A stretch of 64,000 nt of DNA, taken from NCBI GenBank assembly GCA_947176895.1, contig CAMWSK010000001.1, forward strand, positions 150,431 through 214,430, written 5' to 3'. Source of the stretch: an uncultured Prevotellaceae bacterium. GTDB taxonomy: Bacteria; Bacteroidota; Bacteroidia; Bacteroidales; Bacteroidaceae. The notes below the pieces were generated by a model, which worked only from the letters and a program-made list of their open reading frames with translations, was not told where the DNA came from and searched no databases. Within the stretch, counting starts at the first letter, position 1; each line of letters starts with the position of its first letter. Below are positions 16,021 to 25,904 of the stretch, in pieces. Both the position numbers and the translations under genes were made by a program.

Positions 16021-18804
16021 ATGCAAAAACTATTCCTCCTGGACGCCTATGCGCTCATCTACCGAGCCTACTATGCTTTCATAAAAAATCCGCGCATCAA
16101 CTCAAAAGGCATGAACACAAGCGCCATCATGGGCTTTGTCAACACGCTGGAAGAGGTGGTCAAGAGCGAGCAGCCCACTCATCTGGCCGTAGCTTTCGAC
16201 CCCAGCGGCCCCACGTTCCGCCACGAGGCCTACCCCGAATACAAGGCACAACGCGAAGCCACTCCCGAAGCCATTCGCGTGGCAGTGCCCGAAATCAAGC
16301 GCATCCTGGCCGCCTATCACATCCCCATACTGGAAGTTGAGGGCTTCGAGGCCGATGATGTGATCGGCACCGTAGCCACACAATTGGCCTCGGAACAGAT
16401 ACACGTGTACATGATGACACCGGACAAGGACTACGCACAACTGGTGACTCCCCACATAACCATGTATCGCCCGTCCTTGGGAAACAAGGAAGCGGAAAGA
16501 TTGGGACCCCAAGAGGTGATGGACAAATATGGGCTGACAGACTGCAGACAGGTGATCGACCTGCTGGGATTGATGGGCGATGCCTCCGACAACATTCCCG
16601 GCTGCCCCGGCGTAGGAGAGAAGACCGCCGTGAAACTCATCGGCCAGTTTGGCAGCATCGAACAGTTGCTGCAGCGCACCGATGAACTGAAAGGGGCACT
16701 GAAACAGAAGGTGGAGGAAAACAAAGAGCAAATAAAGCAAAGCAAATGGCTGGCCACCATCAAAACGGATGTGCCCATGCAGGCGGATTTGGACAGCATG
16801 GTTCTGTCTGAACCGAACATAGACGAGTTGAAAACCATCTATGAAAAACTGGAATTCCGTATGCTGCTGAAACGTTTCGAGGGTCAGACGAAGAAAACCG
16901 GAGAGGCCAAACCCGCAGTCGATAATGATGGCTATGCAGGGGATCTGTTCAGTATCAGCGAACCAACCGCCACATATGTGGCTGAACAGGACGCGCCCGC
17001 CGACAGTGACAAACGCACAATGGCTGACCTGGCCCCCCGTTACCATCTGGCCGACACGCCCGAAGCCATCCTTAAGATGGTGGAGACGCTGGCCGCCTAC
17101 CCCACCCTATGCCTCGACACCGAAACCACCAGCACCGAGGCCATGCGTGCCAAACTGGTGGGCATGAGCTTCTGCGCGAAAGCCGGTGAGGCCTGGTACG
17201 TGCCCTACACTCCCGAGTTTCTGGAACTGCTTCGCCCCCTATATGAAAACCAAGAAACGCTGAAGGTGGGACAGAATCTGAAGTACGATCTCACCGTATT
17301 GAAGAACCACGGGGTAGAACTGGGCGGAAAGATGTTCGACACCATGCTGGCCCACTACCTCGTCAGCCCCGAACTGCACCATGGCATGGACTATCTGGCT
17401 GAAATCTATCTCAACTACCGCACCATACACATCGAGGAACTCATCGGTCCCAAGGGCAAGAAACAAAAGAATATGGCCGACCTCTCACCCGCAGACATCA
17501 AGGACTACGCCTGCGAGGATGCCGACATCACGCTGCAACTGAAAGAAAAACTGGAGGCTGAACTGAAGGAGAAAGGTTGCGATGAATTGTTCCGGACCGT
17601 GGAAATGCCATTGATGCCTGTGCTGGCCCGCATGGAGCACAACGGAGTGTGTATCGATGCCGACAGCCTGAAACAGACCAGCATTGAGTTCACAGCCATG
17701 CAAAACGCCATTGAAAAAGAGGTACACAAACTGGCAGGCATGGAGTTCAACGTCTCCTCGCCCAAACAAGTGGGCGAAGTGCTGTTCGACCATCTGCACC
17801 TGAACGACAAAGCCAAGAAGACCAAGACGGGTTCCTATGCCACCGGCGAGGACATCCTTCTCAGTCTGCAAGGCAAGCATCCCATAGTGGAAAAGATTTT
17901 GGAATATCGCGGACTGAAGAAATTGCTGAGCACCTACATAGACGCCCTGCCCCTGCTGGTGAATCCGGACACAGGCCACATCCACACCAGCTTCAACCAG
18001 GCCGTGGCACAGACCGGCCGCCTCTCCAGTTCCAATCCCAACCTTCAGAACATCCCCGTGCGCGACGCTTTGGGCAAAGAGGTGCGCAAGGTGTTCATCC
18101 CCGAACCCGGTGAAGTGTTCTTTTCTGCCGACTACAGCCAGATTGAATTACGTATCATGGCACACCTCAGCAGTGACGAGAACCTGATAGAGGCCTTCCT
18201 TGAAGGGCATGACATCCATGCCGCAACGGCGGCCAAGATTTTCCACAAAGACATCAGCGAAGTGACAAGCGACGAACGGAGACGCGCAAAAACAGCCAAC
18301 TTCGGCATCATCTACGGCATCTCGGCCTTCGGGCTGGCCGAACGTCTGGGATGCAGCCGCTACGAAGCCCGTAACCTGATTGACGGCTACTTCGCCACTT
18401 ACCCCAAAGTGAAGGCCTACATGGACAAGAGCATACAAATGGCCCGTGAACTGGGATACACCGAAACCGTCTTCCACCGCCGGCTCTCGCTGCCCGACAT
18501 CAACAGCCGCAACGCCGTAGTCCGAGGCTATGCCGAGCGCAACGCCATCAACGCACCCATTCAGGGAACAGCCGCCGACATCATCAAGATTGCCATGATA
18601 CGTGTGGACAAGCGGATGCGTGAAGAGGGCGTGAAAAGCAAAATGATACTGCAGGTGCACGATGAACTTAACTTCTCCGTTCCCCAAGAAGAAAAAGAAC
18701 TGATGCAGCGTCTGGTGACCGAAGAAATGCAACAGGCCGCCTGTCTTCGTGTGCCTTTGGTGGCCGATTCCGGCTGGGGCAAGAACTGGCTGGAAGCACA
18801 TTAA
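16021..18804 (+). CDS. polA: DNA polymerase I
   Basis: Repair and Okazaki-fragment polymerase, 927 residues, complete three-domain form. The 5'-3' exonuclease is at about 1-300 (FEADDVIGT, LIGLMGDASDNIPG-like block). The 3'-5' proofreading domain at about 345-540 has the metal motif DTET starting at Asp366, so proofreading looks active. The polymerase domain runs from about 550 to the end, with DYSQIELR from Asp704 and HDELNF from His880. It has its own promoter, and ychF follows after 85 bases with another. Confidence 0.97.
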   Translation: MQKLFLLDAYALIYRAYYAFIKNPRINSKGMNTSAIMGFVNTLEEVVKSEQPTHLAVAFDPSGPTFRHEAYPEYKAQREATPEAIRVAVPEIKRILAAYHIPILEVEGFEADDVIGTVATQLASEQIHVYMMTPDKDYAQLVTPHITMYRPSLGNKEAERLGPQEVMDKYGLTDCRQVIDLLGLMGDASDNIPGCPGVGEKTAVKLIGQFGSIEQLLQRTDELKGALKQKVEENKEQIKQSKWLATIKTDVPMQADLDSMVLSEPNIDELKTIYEKLEFRMLLKRFEGQTKKTGEAKPAVDNDGYAGDLFSISEPTATYVAEQDAPADSDKRTMADLAPRYHLADTPEAILKMVETLAAYPTLCLDTETTSTEAMRAKLVGMSFCAKAGEAWYVPYTPEFLELLRPLYENQETLKVGQNLKYDLTVLKNHGVELGGKMFDTMLAHYLVSPELHHGMDYLAEIYLNYRTIHIEELIGPKGKKQKNMADLSPADIKDYACEDADITLQLKEKLEAELKEKGCDELFRTVEMPLMPVLARMEHNGVCIDADSLKQTSIEFTAMQNAIEKEVHKLAGMEFNVSSPKQVGEVLFDHLHLNDKAKKTKTGSYATGEDILLSLQGKHPIVEKILEYRGLKKLLSTYIDALPLLVNPDTGHIHTSFNQAVAQTGRLSSSNPNLQNIPVRDALGKEVRKVFIPEPGEVFFSADYSQIELRIMAHLSSDENLIEAFLEGHDIHAATAAKIFHKDISEVTSDERRRAKTANFGIIYGISAFGLAERLGCSRYEARNLIDGYFATYPKVKAYMDKSIQMARELGYTETVFHRRLSLPDINSRNAVVRGYAERNAINAPIQGTAADIIKIAMIRVDKRMREEGVKSKMILQVHDELNFSVPQEEKELMQRLVTEEMQQAACLRVPLVADSGWGKNWLEAH

Positions 18805-18816
18805 GGCAGAAAAGAT

Positions 18817-18847
18817 TTTGCTATTTTTCCACTTTGCGCTATCTTTG
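18817..18847 (+). promoter_or_regulatory. Promoter of ychF-lgt-mutS operon
   Basis: TTTG at 18817-18820 is followed after 19 bases by TATCTTTG at 18840-18847. This is one of the best promoter matches in the window. It lies 42 bases before the ychF ATG. Confidence 0.75.
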
Positions 18848-18889
18848 CAGTTTGTAAATAAACCATTTAGACATTATATAAAAAAAGAT

Positions 18890-19993
18890 ATGGCATTAAA
18901 AGCTGGTATCGTAGGCCTGCCCAACGTGGGCAAAAGCACCCTTTTCAATTGTTTGTCCAGCGCTAAGGCGCAGGCAGCTAATTTTCCCTTCTGCACCATC
19001 GACGCCCAACTGGGACAAGTAAGTGTGCCTGATGAACGACTGACCAAACTTGCCGAAATCGTTCACCCGGGACGCATCGTTCCCGCCGTGTGCGACATCG
19101 TGGACATCGCCGGACTGGTGAAGGGTGCCAGCAAGGGCGAGGGGCTGGGCAACCAATTCCTGGGAAACATACGCGAGTGCGACGCCATCATCCACGTGCT
19201 GCGATGCTTTGACAACGACAACATCGTGCACGTAGACGGAAACGTGAATCCCGTGCGCGACAAGGAGATTATCGACATGGAGCTTCAAATAAAGGACTTG
19301 GAAACCGTGGAAGCCCGCATGAAACGAATCGAAAAGGCTGCTCGCGTGGGTGGCGACAAGCAGGCCAAGATAGAGCTGGGCGTGCTGGAAGCCTATCGTG
19401 CCGCCTTGCTTGAGGGCAAGAGTGCCCGCACGGTGACCTTCGACACCGAAGACGAAGAGGCCGCTGCCCGTTCATTGTTCCTGCTCACCACCAAGCCCGT
19501 GCTCTATGTATGCAACGTAGATGACAAGAGCGCATCCACGGGTAACGAGCACACCGAGGCCGTAAAGAAAGCCATCGAAGGCGAAAATGCCGAGATGATC
19601 ATCATCAGTGCCCAGACCGAGGCCGACATCGCCGAACTGGAAAGCTATGAGGAGAAGCAGATGTTCCTGGAGGATATGGGCCTGAGCGAGAGCGGATGCA
19701 ACCGCCTGATCAAGGCCATCTATCATTTGCTCACCCTGCAGACGTTCATCACCGCCGGAGAGATGGAAGTGAAGGCCTGGACATTCCGAAAAGGATGGAA
19801 GGCGCCCCAGTGTGCCGGTGTCATCCACACCGACTTCGAGAAAGGCTTTATCCGCGCCCAGGTAATCAAATACGATGATTATATCAAATACGGCAGCGAA
19901 GCCGCCGTGCGCGAGGCCGGTAAGATGGCCATCGAAGGCAAGGACTATGTGGTGCAGGACGGCGACATCATGCACTTCCTTTTCAACGTATAA
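18890..19993 (+). CDS. ychF: Redox-regulated ATPase/GTPase YchF
   Basis: Obg-family P-loop protein that binds ATP and associates with ribosomes. It has 367 residues from ATG 18890 (MALKAGIVGLPNVGKST). The G1 loop is GLPNVGKST at about 8-16. The DIAGLVKGASKGEGLGNQFL block is the G3 and switch region. NVDD replaces the usual NKxD motif, as is normal for YchF. The C-terminal TGS domain is at about 283-366. An open frame extends 47 codons upstream, but the promoter box at 18840 and the family N-terminus fix this start. Confidence 0.95.
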   Translation: MALKAGIVGLPNVGKSTLFNCLSSAKAQAANFPFCTIDAQLGQVSVPDERLTKLAEIVHPGRIVPAVCDIVDIAGLVKGASKGEGLGNQFLGNIRECDAIIHVLRCFDNDNIVHVDGNVNPVRDKEIIDMELQIKDLETVEARMKRIEKAARVGGDKQAKIELGVLEAYRAALLEGKSARTVTFDTEDEEAAARSLFLLTTKPVLYVCNVDDKSASTGNEHTEAVKKAIEGENAEMIIISAQTEADIAELESYEEKQMFLEDMGLSESGCNRLIKAIYHLLTLQTFITAGEMEVKAWTFRKGWKAPQCAGVIHTDFEKGFIRAQVIKYDDYIKYGSEAAVREAGKMAIEGKDYVVQDGDIMHFLFNV

Positions 19994-20015
19994 CCCGCAA
20001 AACCGACTGAATGCC

Positions 20016-20846
20016 ATGATAGAATCACTGTTTATCCACTGGAATCCCGATGTGGTTGCCTTCCATTTGGGCAGTTTCAGCATACGCTGGTACAGCCTCT
20101 GCTGGATGGTGGGACTTATTTCAGTGTATCTGCTCGAGCACAAGCTCTTCAAGGAACAGAACATTCCTGAAGAAAAATTCGAACCCCTGTTCTTTTATTG
20201 TTTCGTAGGCATCCTTGTGGGTGCACGCCTGGGGCATTGCATCTTTTACGAACCCAAGGTATATCTCACCAGCATAGACGGCATCATCTCCATGATCTTC
20301 CCCATCCATCGTGTGGACGGGTCGTGGAAGTTCACGGGCTATGAGGGGCTGGCCAGCCACGGAGGTACCCTGGCGTTGATGATAGCCCTTTGGCTCTATG
20401 TGCGCAAGACGGGCTTGAAACTGCTCACCGTGCTCGACAACATTGCCATCGTCACCCCCATCTGCGCCTTTGCCATCCGCATCGGCAACCTGATGAACAG
20501 CGAAATCATCGGAAAGCCCACCGATGTGCCTTGGGCTTTCGTGTTCGAATCCGTAGACCCCCTACCCCGCCATCCCGGACAACTGTACGAAGCACTCTGC
20601 TATGCCGTCTTCTTTTTCGTGGGATGGTGGTTCTATCGCCGTCGCCCCGAACGCGTTGGCACAGGTTTCTTCTTCGGTCTTTGCATCCTGCTCATCTTCA
20701 CAGCCCGAATCCTGATCGAGTACACCAAGGAGAATCAGGTGGGATTCGAGGACGGCATGCCGTTCAACATGGGACAACTGCTGAGCGTTCCCTTCGTACT
20801 TCTGGGTACCTATTGTGTGCTGCACGCGTTGAAAAAAGAAAAATAA
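20016..20846 (+). CDS. lgt: Prolipoprotein diacylglyceryl transferase
   Basis: Inner-membrane enzyme that adds diacylglycerol to the lipobox cysteine of prolipoproteins, the first step of lipoprotein maturation. It has 276 residues and about seven membrane segments. Conserved catalytic blocks are GLASHGG, RIGNLMNSEIIGKPTD and RHPGQLYEA, and the EYTKENQ loop is near residue 240. The start ATG 20016 (MIESLFIHWNP) lies 22 bases after ychF. An upstream frame that overlaps ychF is not credible. mutS follows 26 bases later. Its substrates in this window include the OmpA and TIM-barrel-like lipoproteins. Confidence 0.94.
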   Translation: MIESLFIHWNPDVVAFHLGSFSIRWYSLCWMVGLISVYLLEHKLFKEQNIPEEKFEPLFFYCFVGILVGARLGHCIFYEPKVYLTSIDGIISMIFPIHRVDGSWKFTGYEGLASHGGTLALMIALWLYVRKTGLKLLTVLDNIAIVTPICAFAIRIGNLMNSEIIGKPTDVPWAFVFESVDPLPRHPGQLYEALCYAVFFFVGWWFYRRRPERVGTGFFFGLCILLIFTARILIEYTKENQVGFEDGMPFNMGQLLSVPFVLLGTYCVLHALKKEK

Positions 20847-20872
20847 CATCCCCATACACATAAACGAGGCTC

Positions 20873-23485
20873 ATGGCTAAAGCAGAAAAAGTAACCCCGA
20901 TGATGCAACAGTTTCGGGAACTGAAACAGAAACACCCCGATGCCCTGTTGCTGTTTCGCTGCGGCGACTTCTTCGAGACCTACGAAGACGATGCCGTGGA
21001 TGCCTCCAACGTGCTGGGCATCACACTCACCAAACGCAACAACAATAAAGAGGGAGCAGCACAGACCCTGATGGCCGGCTTTCCCCACCATGCGCTGGAC
21101 ACCTATCTGCCCCGCCTGATTCGGGCAGGAAAGCGCGTAGCCATCTGCGAACAGATGGAGGACCCCAAGCTCACCAAAAAGCTGGTGAAGCGGGACATCA
21201 CCGAACTGGTGACCCCGGGTGTCGCGATGAACGACAACGTGCTTACCCACAGCCAAAACAACTTTCTTTGTTCCGTGCACTTCGGCAAGAAGAATTGTGG
21301 TATCAGTTTCCTGGACATTTCCACGGGAGAGTTCTTCGTGGCGGAAGGAACACCCACCTATGCCGCCGGACTTGTCGGCAATTTCCAGCCCAAGGAAGTG
21401 CTCTATGAACGAGGCAAGAAAGATATGTTCCAAACCTCGTTCGGCAGCCAGCTCTGCACCTTCGAGATGGATGACTGGGTGTTTACCGACCAAACGGCCC
21501 GCAAGCTCCTGCTCACCCACTTCCAGGTGCGCAACCTCAAAGGGTTTGGCGTAGACCACATGCACGACGGCATCGTAGCCGCCGGCGCCATTCTTCAATA
21601 TCTGGAAGTAACACACCACCCCAACACACGCCACATCACACAACTGCAACGCATCGAGGAGAACAATTTCGTGCGCCTCGACCGCTTCACCCTGCGCTCG
21701 CTCGAACTGCTGGACACCATCACGGGCGAAGGTACCTCGCTGATGGACGTGCTGGACCACACCATCACCCCCATGGGTGCCCGTCTGATGCGCCGATGGG
21801 TGGCTTTCCCGCTGAAGAACATCAAGCAGATAGACCAGCGGCTGAACGTGGTGACCGAGTTCTTCCGCCAGCCTGAACTATGCGAGATTCTGAAAGAACA
21901 ACTTCATGAAATCGGCGATCTGGAGCGTATCATCTCCAAAGCCGCCGTGGGACGTATCGGCCCGCGTGATATGGTGCAGTTGCGTATCGCCCTGCAAGCC
22001 CTGGGACCTATCCGCGAAGCCTGCCTGCAAAGCGAAGACACTACCCTGCAGCTGATGGCCGAACAGCTCAACCTCTGCACCGACATACGCGAACGCATCG
22101 AACGGGAAGTGGAACCCTCTCCCCCATTGCTGCTGAACAAAGGAGGTGTCATCCGCAATGGAGTGAACGCCGAGTTGGACGAACTGCGCAACATCGCCTT
22201 CCACGGCAAGGAATATCTGTTGCAAATCCAGCAACGTGAAATTGAAGCCACGGGCATCAGTTCGCTGAAAATCGGCTACAACAATGTTTTCGGTTATTAT
22301 CTGGAGGTGCGCAACACCTACAAAGACCAAGTGCCGGCCGAATGGATCCGCAAGCAGACGCTCGCCAACGCCGAGCGCTATATCACCCAGGAGCTGAAGG
22401 AATACGAAGAGAAAATCATGGGGGCCGAGGACAAGATTCTCAGTCTGGAGACCCGGCTTTACACCGATCTGGTGCAAGCACTCGCCGAATACATCGCACC
22501 CATACAGCTCGACGCGCAGTTGATGGCACAGATAGATGTGCTGCTCAGCTTCTCCACCACCGCACGCCTCAACCACTATGTGCGCCCCACGGTGGACGAC
22601 AGCATGGTGCTGGACATCCGGCAAGGGCGTCACCCCGTCATCGAACAGCAGTTGCCCGTCGGTGAACGTTATACCCCCAACGATGTGTGGCTTGATACCG
22701 ACAAGCAACAGATCATCATCATCACCGGTCCGAACATGGCCGGTAAGAGCGCCCTCCTGCGCCAGACGGCCCTCATCACCCTCATGGCCCAGATCGGTTG
22801 CTACGTTCCAGCCCAAAGCGCACATATCGGTTTCGTGGACAAGATTTTCACCCGCGTGGGAGCCAGCGACAACATCTCCATGGGCGAGTCCACATTCATG
22901 GTGGAAATGACCGAAGCCGCCAACATCCTCAACAACATATCCGAGCGTTCGCTGGTGCTTTTCGACGAGTTGGGACGCGGCACCAGCACCTACGACGGCA
23001 TCTCCATCGCCTGGGCCATCGTGGAGTATCTGCACCAGAACCCGCGTGTCCATGCCCGCACACTCTTCGCCACCCACTACCACGAACTGAACGATATGGA
23101 GCAGCACTTCCCGCGCATCCACAACTTCAACGTCAGTGTGGTGGAATCGGGCGGGCGCATCGTGTTCATGCGCACCCTGAAGCCGGGTGGCAGTGCCCAC
23201 TCCTACGGCATCCATGTGGCACGCCTGGCCGGCATGCCCCGCGACATTGTGATGCGGGCCGACCAAGTGCTGAAGCAACTGGAACAGGAGAAGGAGGGCG
23301 AAGTGACCGTACCCGTGGCCGTTCCACAGTCATCCGATGGTATGCAGATGAACTTCTTCAAGTTAGACGATCCCGTATTGGCACAAGTCCGCGATGAGAT
23401 TCTTGACTTGGATGTCGACAACCTCACTCCCCTGCAAGCTCTCAACAAGCTCAACGACATCAAACATATCGTCAGCGGCAAATGA
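20873..23485 (+). CDS. mutS: DNA mismatch repair protein MutS
   Basis: Recognises mismatches and starts repair with MutL. It has 870 residues. The N-terminal mismatch-binding domain starts at about residue 5 and carries the Phe-x-Glu wedge motif in [11 protein letters not shown]. The Walker A motif GPNMAGKS begins at 619, and Walker B/signature [12 protein letters not shown] at about 698. The C-terminal part has the HhH-like dimer region. It shares four bases (ATGA) with the next gene. The length and domains match functional MutS1. Confidence 0.97.
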   Translation: MAKAEKVTPMMQQFRELKQKHPDALLLFRCGDFFETYEDDAVDASNVLGITLTKRNNNKEGAAQTLMAGFPHHALDTYLPRLIRAGKRVAICEQMEDPKLTKKLVKRDITELVTPGVAMNDNVLTHSQNNFLCSVHFGKKNCGISFLDISTGEFFVAEGTPTYAAGLVGNFQPKEVLYERGKKDMFQTSFGSQLCTFEMDDWVFTDQTARKLLLTHFQVRNLKGFGVDHMHDGIVAAGAILQYLEVTHHPNTRHITQLQRIEENNFVRLDRFTLRSLELLDTITGEGTSLMDVLDHTITPMGARLMRRWVAFPLKNIKQIDQRLNVVTEFFRQPELCEILKEQLHEIGDLERIISKAAVGRIGPRDMVQLRIALQALGPIREACLQSEDTTLQLMAEQLNLCTDIRERIEREVEPSPPLLLNKGGVIRNGVNAELDELRNIAFHGKEYLLQIQQREIEATGISSLKIGYNNVFGYYLEVRNTYKDQVPAEWIRKQTLANAERYITQELKEYEEKIMGAEDKILSLETRLYTDLVQALAEYIAPIQLDAQLMAQIDVLLSFSTTARLNHYVRPTVDDSMVLDIRQGRHPVIEQQLPVGERYTPNDVWLDTDKQQIIIITGPNMAGKSALLRQTALITLMAQIGCYVPAQSAHIGFVDKIFTRVGASDNISMGESTFMVEMTEAANILNNISERSLVLFDELGRGTSTYDGISIAWAIVEYLHQNPRVHARTLFATHYHELNDMEQHFPRIHNFNVSVVESGGRIVFMRTLKPGGSAHSYGIHVARLAGMPRDIVMRADQVLKQLEQEKEGEVTVPVAVPQSSDGMQMNFFKLDDPVLAQVRDEILDLDVDNLTPLQALNKLNDIKHIVSGK

Positions 23486-25461
23486 ACCGGCTGACCCGCA
23501 TCCTCTCACTTTTCTTCTTTTGGCTGTTGGCTTCCGCCCCGCACCTTCATGCCCAAGTCCCGGACGAGTCCGAAGCGGGTGGGGAAGAGACCTTCGCCGG
23601 TTTCAATGATGACGACGCCGGCCGAGAAGATTGGATTGAGGAAGGGGAGGAGAGAGCCGAACGGATGGCCAACCCGCAGAACATCAACCTGGCGACACGT
23701 GCCGACCTGCGCTCGCTCGGGTTGCTGGACGAGGAACAAATCGACCAGATTCTTTCCCTCGTCTTTGTGAATGGTCCCCTGCATTCCATGGCCGAACTGA
23801 TGGCCGTGCCCTCATTGGACAAGCGGCTGCGCACCCTGCTCGGCCGCTATTATTATGCCGCCATGCCACCCCAATCCGCACAAAAACGATGGAAGCCCGT
23901 GGAGCAACAGCTCACCACCCGCCTGGACATCCCGCTTTATTACCGCAAGGGCTACTGCGTCTCCCCCGAAAAAGGGGGCTATCTGGGCAACCCGCTCTAC
24001 AACCGCCTGCAATATAGCCTCTCCGCCGGTCGCCATCTCGCCCTTGGCGTGAGGGCTGAGAAGGATGCCGGCGAACCCTTCCGCCACAACGGGGGCTGGG
24101 ATGCCTACGGGTTCTCCGTGCAGATGAAGCAGATGGGCGTGGTGGAAAACCTGGTTTTGGGCGATTATAAAGTGGGCTTCGGCGAAGGGCTGGTCATCAA
24201 CCAAGGCTACGGATTCGGCAAAACATCGGGCCGACGCCGGCCCACAGGCATCAAACCGCACCTGGGCACCGACGAGGTGAACTTCATGCGCGGAGCCGCC
24301 ATCCACCTGAGATTGCGACACTGGAACCTGAGCGCCTGGGGCAGCCACCGCCGGCTTGATGCCACACTCACCCCGGAGGGCGAGGTGCAGACCCTGCGCA
24401 CCGACTATCTGCACCGCACGCAAAGCGAGAAAAGGGTAAAAGGAAACGTGCGAAGCACCAACGCCGGCCTGCACATCGGTTGGCAACGCCGCGGTTTTCA
24501 GGTGGGCGCCACCGCCTATTGGCAAGGCTACAACCGCGCCCTCTCGCCCGGCACCCAACTCTATCGCACTTATTACCCGAAAGGGAAAGCCTTCTTCCTG
24601 GGCGGCATCCACTACGGATGGAGCAACACGTGGTTCACCCTCAGCGGAGAAACGGCCACCAACGTCCGCAGCCACGGCATCGCCACCCTCAACCAAGTCA
24701 CGTGGCGCCCAAGCCCTAACACCACACTCTGCGTCATCCAGCGCCACTACGGACGGGGCTACAGTTCCTTCTACTCCTCGGCCCTCAGCGACCGCGGCTC
24801 GGTGCAAAACGAATCGGGCGGCATGCTGCGCCTGGAAACGGAGGTTCTCCATCACACCCGGTTGCTCGCCTACATCGACATCTTCCGCAACGAATGGCCG
24901 GCACGCGGCGAGACGCAGGGGAGGAGAGGGCAGGACTTTCTGCTGCAGACCGACACCAAACCGGGCAAGCGCCACAGCCTGCAACTGCGCTACCAGCTGA
25001 AACGCCGCGGCCCGGCGGGCGACATGCCCGTCCACCATCGGTTGCGTGCCCGCCACACCCTGCATCCCAACAGCCTTTTCACCCTGAACACCCTTGCCAA
25101 CCTGCACAACGTGAGCGGCGAGACAGGCTACTCGCTGAGCCAGAGCCTCCGCCACCAATCCAAAAACAAGCGGTGGCGCGAGACCCTCATGGCCACCTGG
25201 TTCCACACCCCCTCCTACGACTCCCGCGTCTACGTGGCGGAAGCCACCCTCCGCTCCACCTTCAGCGTGCCCGCCCTTTCGGGCAAAGGCGTCCGCGCCA
25301 TCCTGTGTGCCCAAGCCCTTCTGTGGAAGAAACGGCTGCAGATAGAGGCCCGCTATGCCATGACCCGCATGTTGGACAAGCCCACACAGGGCAGCAGCAT
25401 GCAACTCATCGCAAGTCCCTGGCGCAACGACATCCAGGCGCAAGTCACCATGAAGTTATAG
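23482..25461 (+). CDS. Secreted HhH-domain protein with predicted outer-membrane barrel
   Basis: 659 residues, function unknown. A signal peptide (about 1-24, ending LHAQ) is followed by an acidic stretch. A ComEA-like helix-hairpin-helix pair follows at about 70-130 ([14 protein letters not shown], then [12 protein letters not shown]). The rest is a series of alternating, aromatic-rich strands that look like an outer-membrane beta barrel ([35 protein letters not shown]). The start overlaps the mutS stop by four bases, so it is translated with a repair gene although it is exported. HhH units bind DNA in ComEA. A DNA role here is inference. Confidence 0.75.
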   Translation: MNRLTRILSLFFFWLLASAPHLHAQVPDESEAGGEETFAGFNDDDAGREDWIEEGEERAERMANPQNINLATRADLRSLGLLDEEQIDQILSLVFVNGPLHSMAELMAVPSLDKRLRTLLGRYYYAAMPPQSAQKRWKPVEQQLTTRLDIPLYYRKGYCVSPEKGGYLGNPLYNRLQYSLSAGRHLALGVRAEKDAGEPFRHNGGWDAYGFSVQMKQMGVVENLVLGDYKVGFGEGLVINQGYGFGKTSGRRRPTGIKPHLGTDEVNFMRGAAIHLRLRHWNLSAWGSHRRLDATLTPEGEVQTLRTDYLHRTQSEKRVKGNVRSTNAGLHIGWQRRGFQVGATAYWQGYNRALSPGTQLYRTYYPKGKAFFLGGIHYGWSNTWFTLSGETATNVRSHGIATLNQVTWRPSPNTTLCVIQRHYGRGYSSFYSSALSDRGSVQNESGGMLRLETEVLHHTRLLAYIDIFRNEWPARGETQGRRGQDFLLQTDTKPGKRHSLQLRYQLKRRGPAGDMPVHHRLRARHTLHPNSLFTLNTLANLHNVSGETGYSLSQSLRHQSKNKRWRETLMATWFHTPSYDSRVYVAEATLRSTFSVPALSGKGVRAILCAQALLWKKRLQIEARYAMTRMLDKPTQGSSMQLIASPWRNDIQAQVTMKL

Positions 25462-25728
25462 AAAAAAGAAAGAGCGTCTGCCTCTTTGCATTCGCTCTTC
25501 GTGAAAATGCCGTGCCTCTCGGCCGGGCATCGGGTCATTATACCTAAAACAAACTCTAAATCAATCTTTTTACACGCATAAACAAAACCAATCGACCCGA
25601 TAATCATCTTTTGTTTTCTGCATTGCAAAGTTAACGGCTTTTCCATCTTTCGCGCCACATTTTTTCTTCCTTTTTGACAAGAAAAACCGTTTTTATTGAC
25701 ATAAGTCAATCACACTCCGCACCCCCCA
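25462..25728 (-). other. Intergenic region with orphan promoter and inverted repeat
   Basis: The part of the 443-base gap before repeat copy C. On the minus strand TAACTTTG (25626-25633) has no clear gene behind it. About 70 bases upstream of it lies the palindrome ATTGACATAAGTCAAT (25695-25710), of the FNR/CRP type. Downstream is an 8-bp inverted repeat, ATCGGGTC (25529-25536) with GACCCGAT (25594-25601). An 84-codon frame from ATG 25607 runs antisense into the HhH gene and does not look like a protein. A small RNA is possible. Confidence 0.35.
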
Positions 25729-25819
25729 CGAAAAAACATGAACATATTTTTCAAAAACATGAACACGTTTTCCAAAAACATGAACATGTTTTGACCAAAA
25801 GATGAACATGTTTTTTTTC
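25729..25819 (-). repeat. Dispersed triple-hairpin repeat, copy C (four units)
   Basis: Read on the minus strand it has four units with the core ATGTTCATG or ATGTTCATC between A and T runs, ending TTTTTTCG. This is one unit more than the other copies. It sits upstream of the leuS promoter, opposite in direction to both flanking genes. Confidence 0.8.
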
Positions 25820-25852
25820 ATACCTCCAAAGCCATACATCTTTAATTTTTAT

Positions 25853-25860
25853 TACCTTTG
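25853..25860 (+). promoter_or_regulatory. Promoter -7 box of the leuS operon
   Basis: TACCTTTG lies 44 bases before the leuS ATG and 33 bases after repeat copy C. No exact TTTG at -33; the -33 region is T-rich. Confidence 0.6.
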
Positions 25861-25904
25861 TATCCTGCTATACAGAAACAAAATAACAATATCATAGAGA
25901 GAGA

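Noticed and set aside
25353..25607. 84-codon minus-strand frame from ATG 25607
   Set aside because: Mostly antisense to the end of the HhH gene and low in protein-like pattern. A non-coding RNA is the better reading.
25729..25819. Possible CRISPR array because units repeat every 21 bases
   Set aside because: There are no unique spacers, the units are palindromic and only three or four in number, and no cas genes are present.
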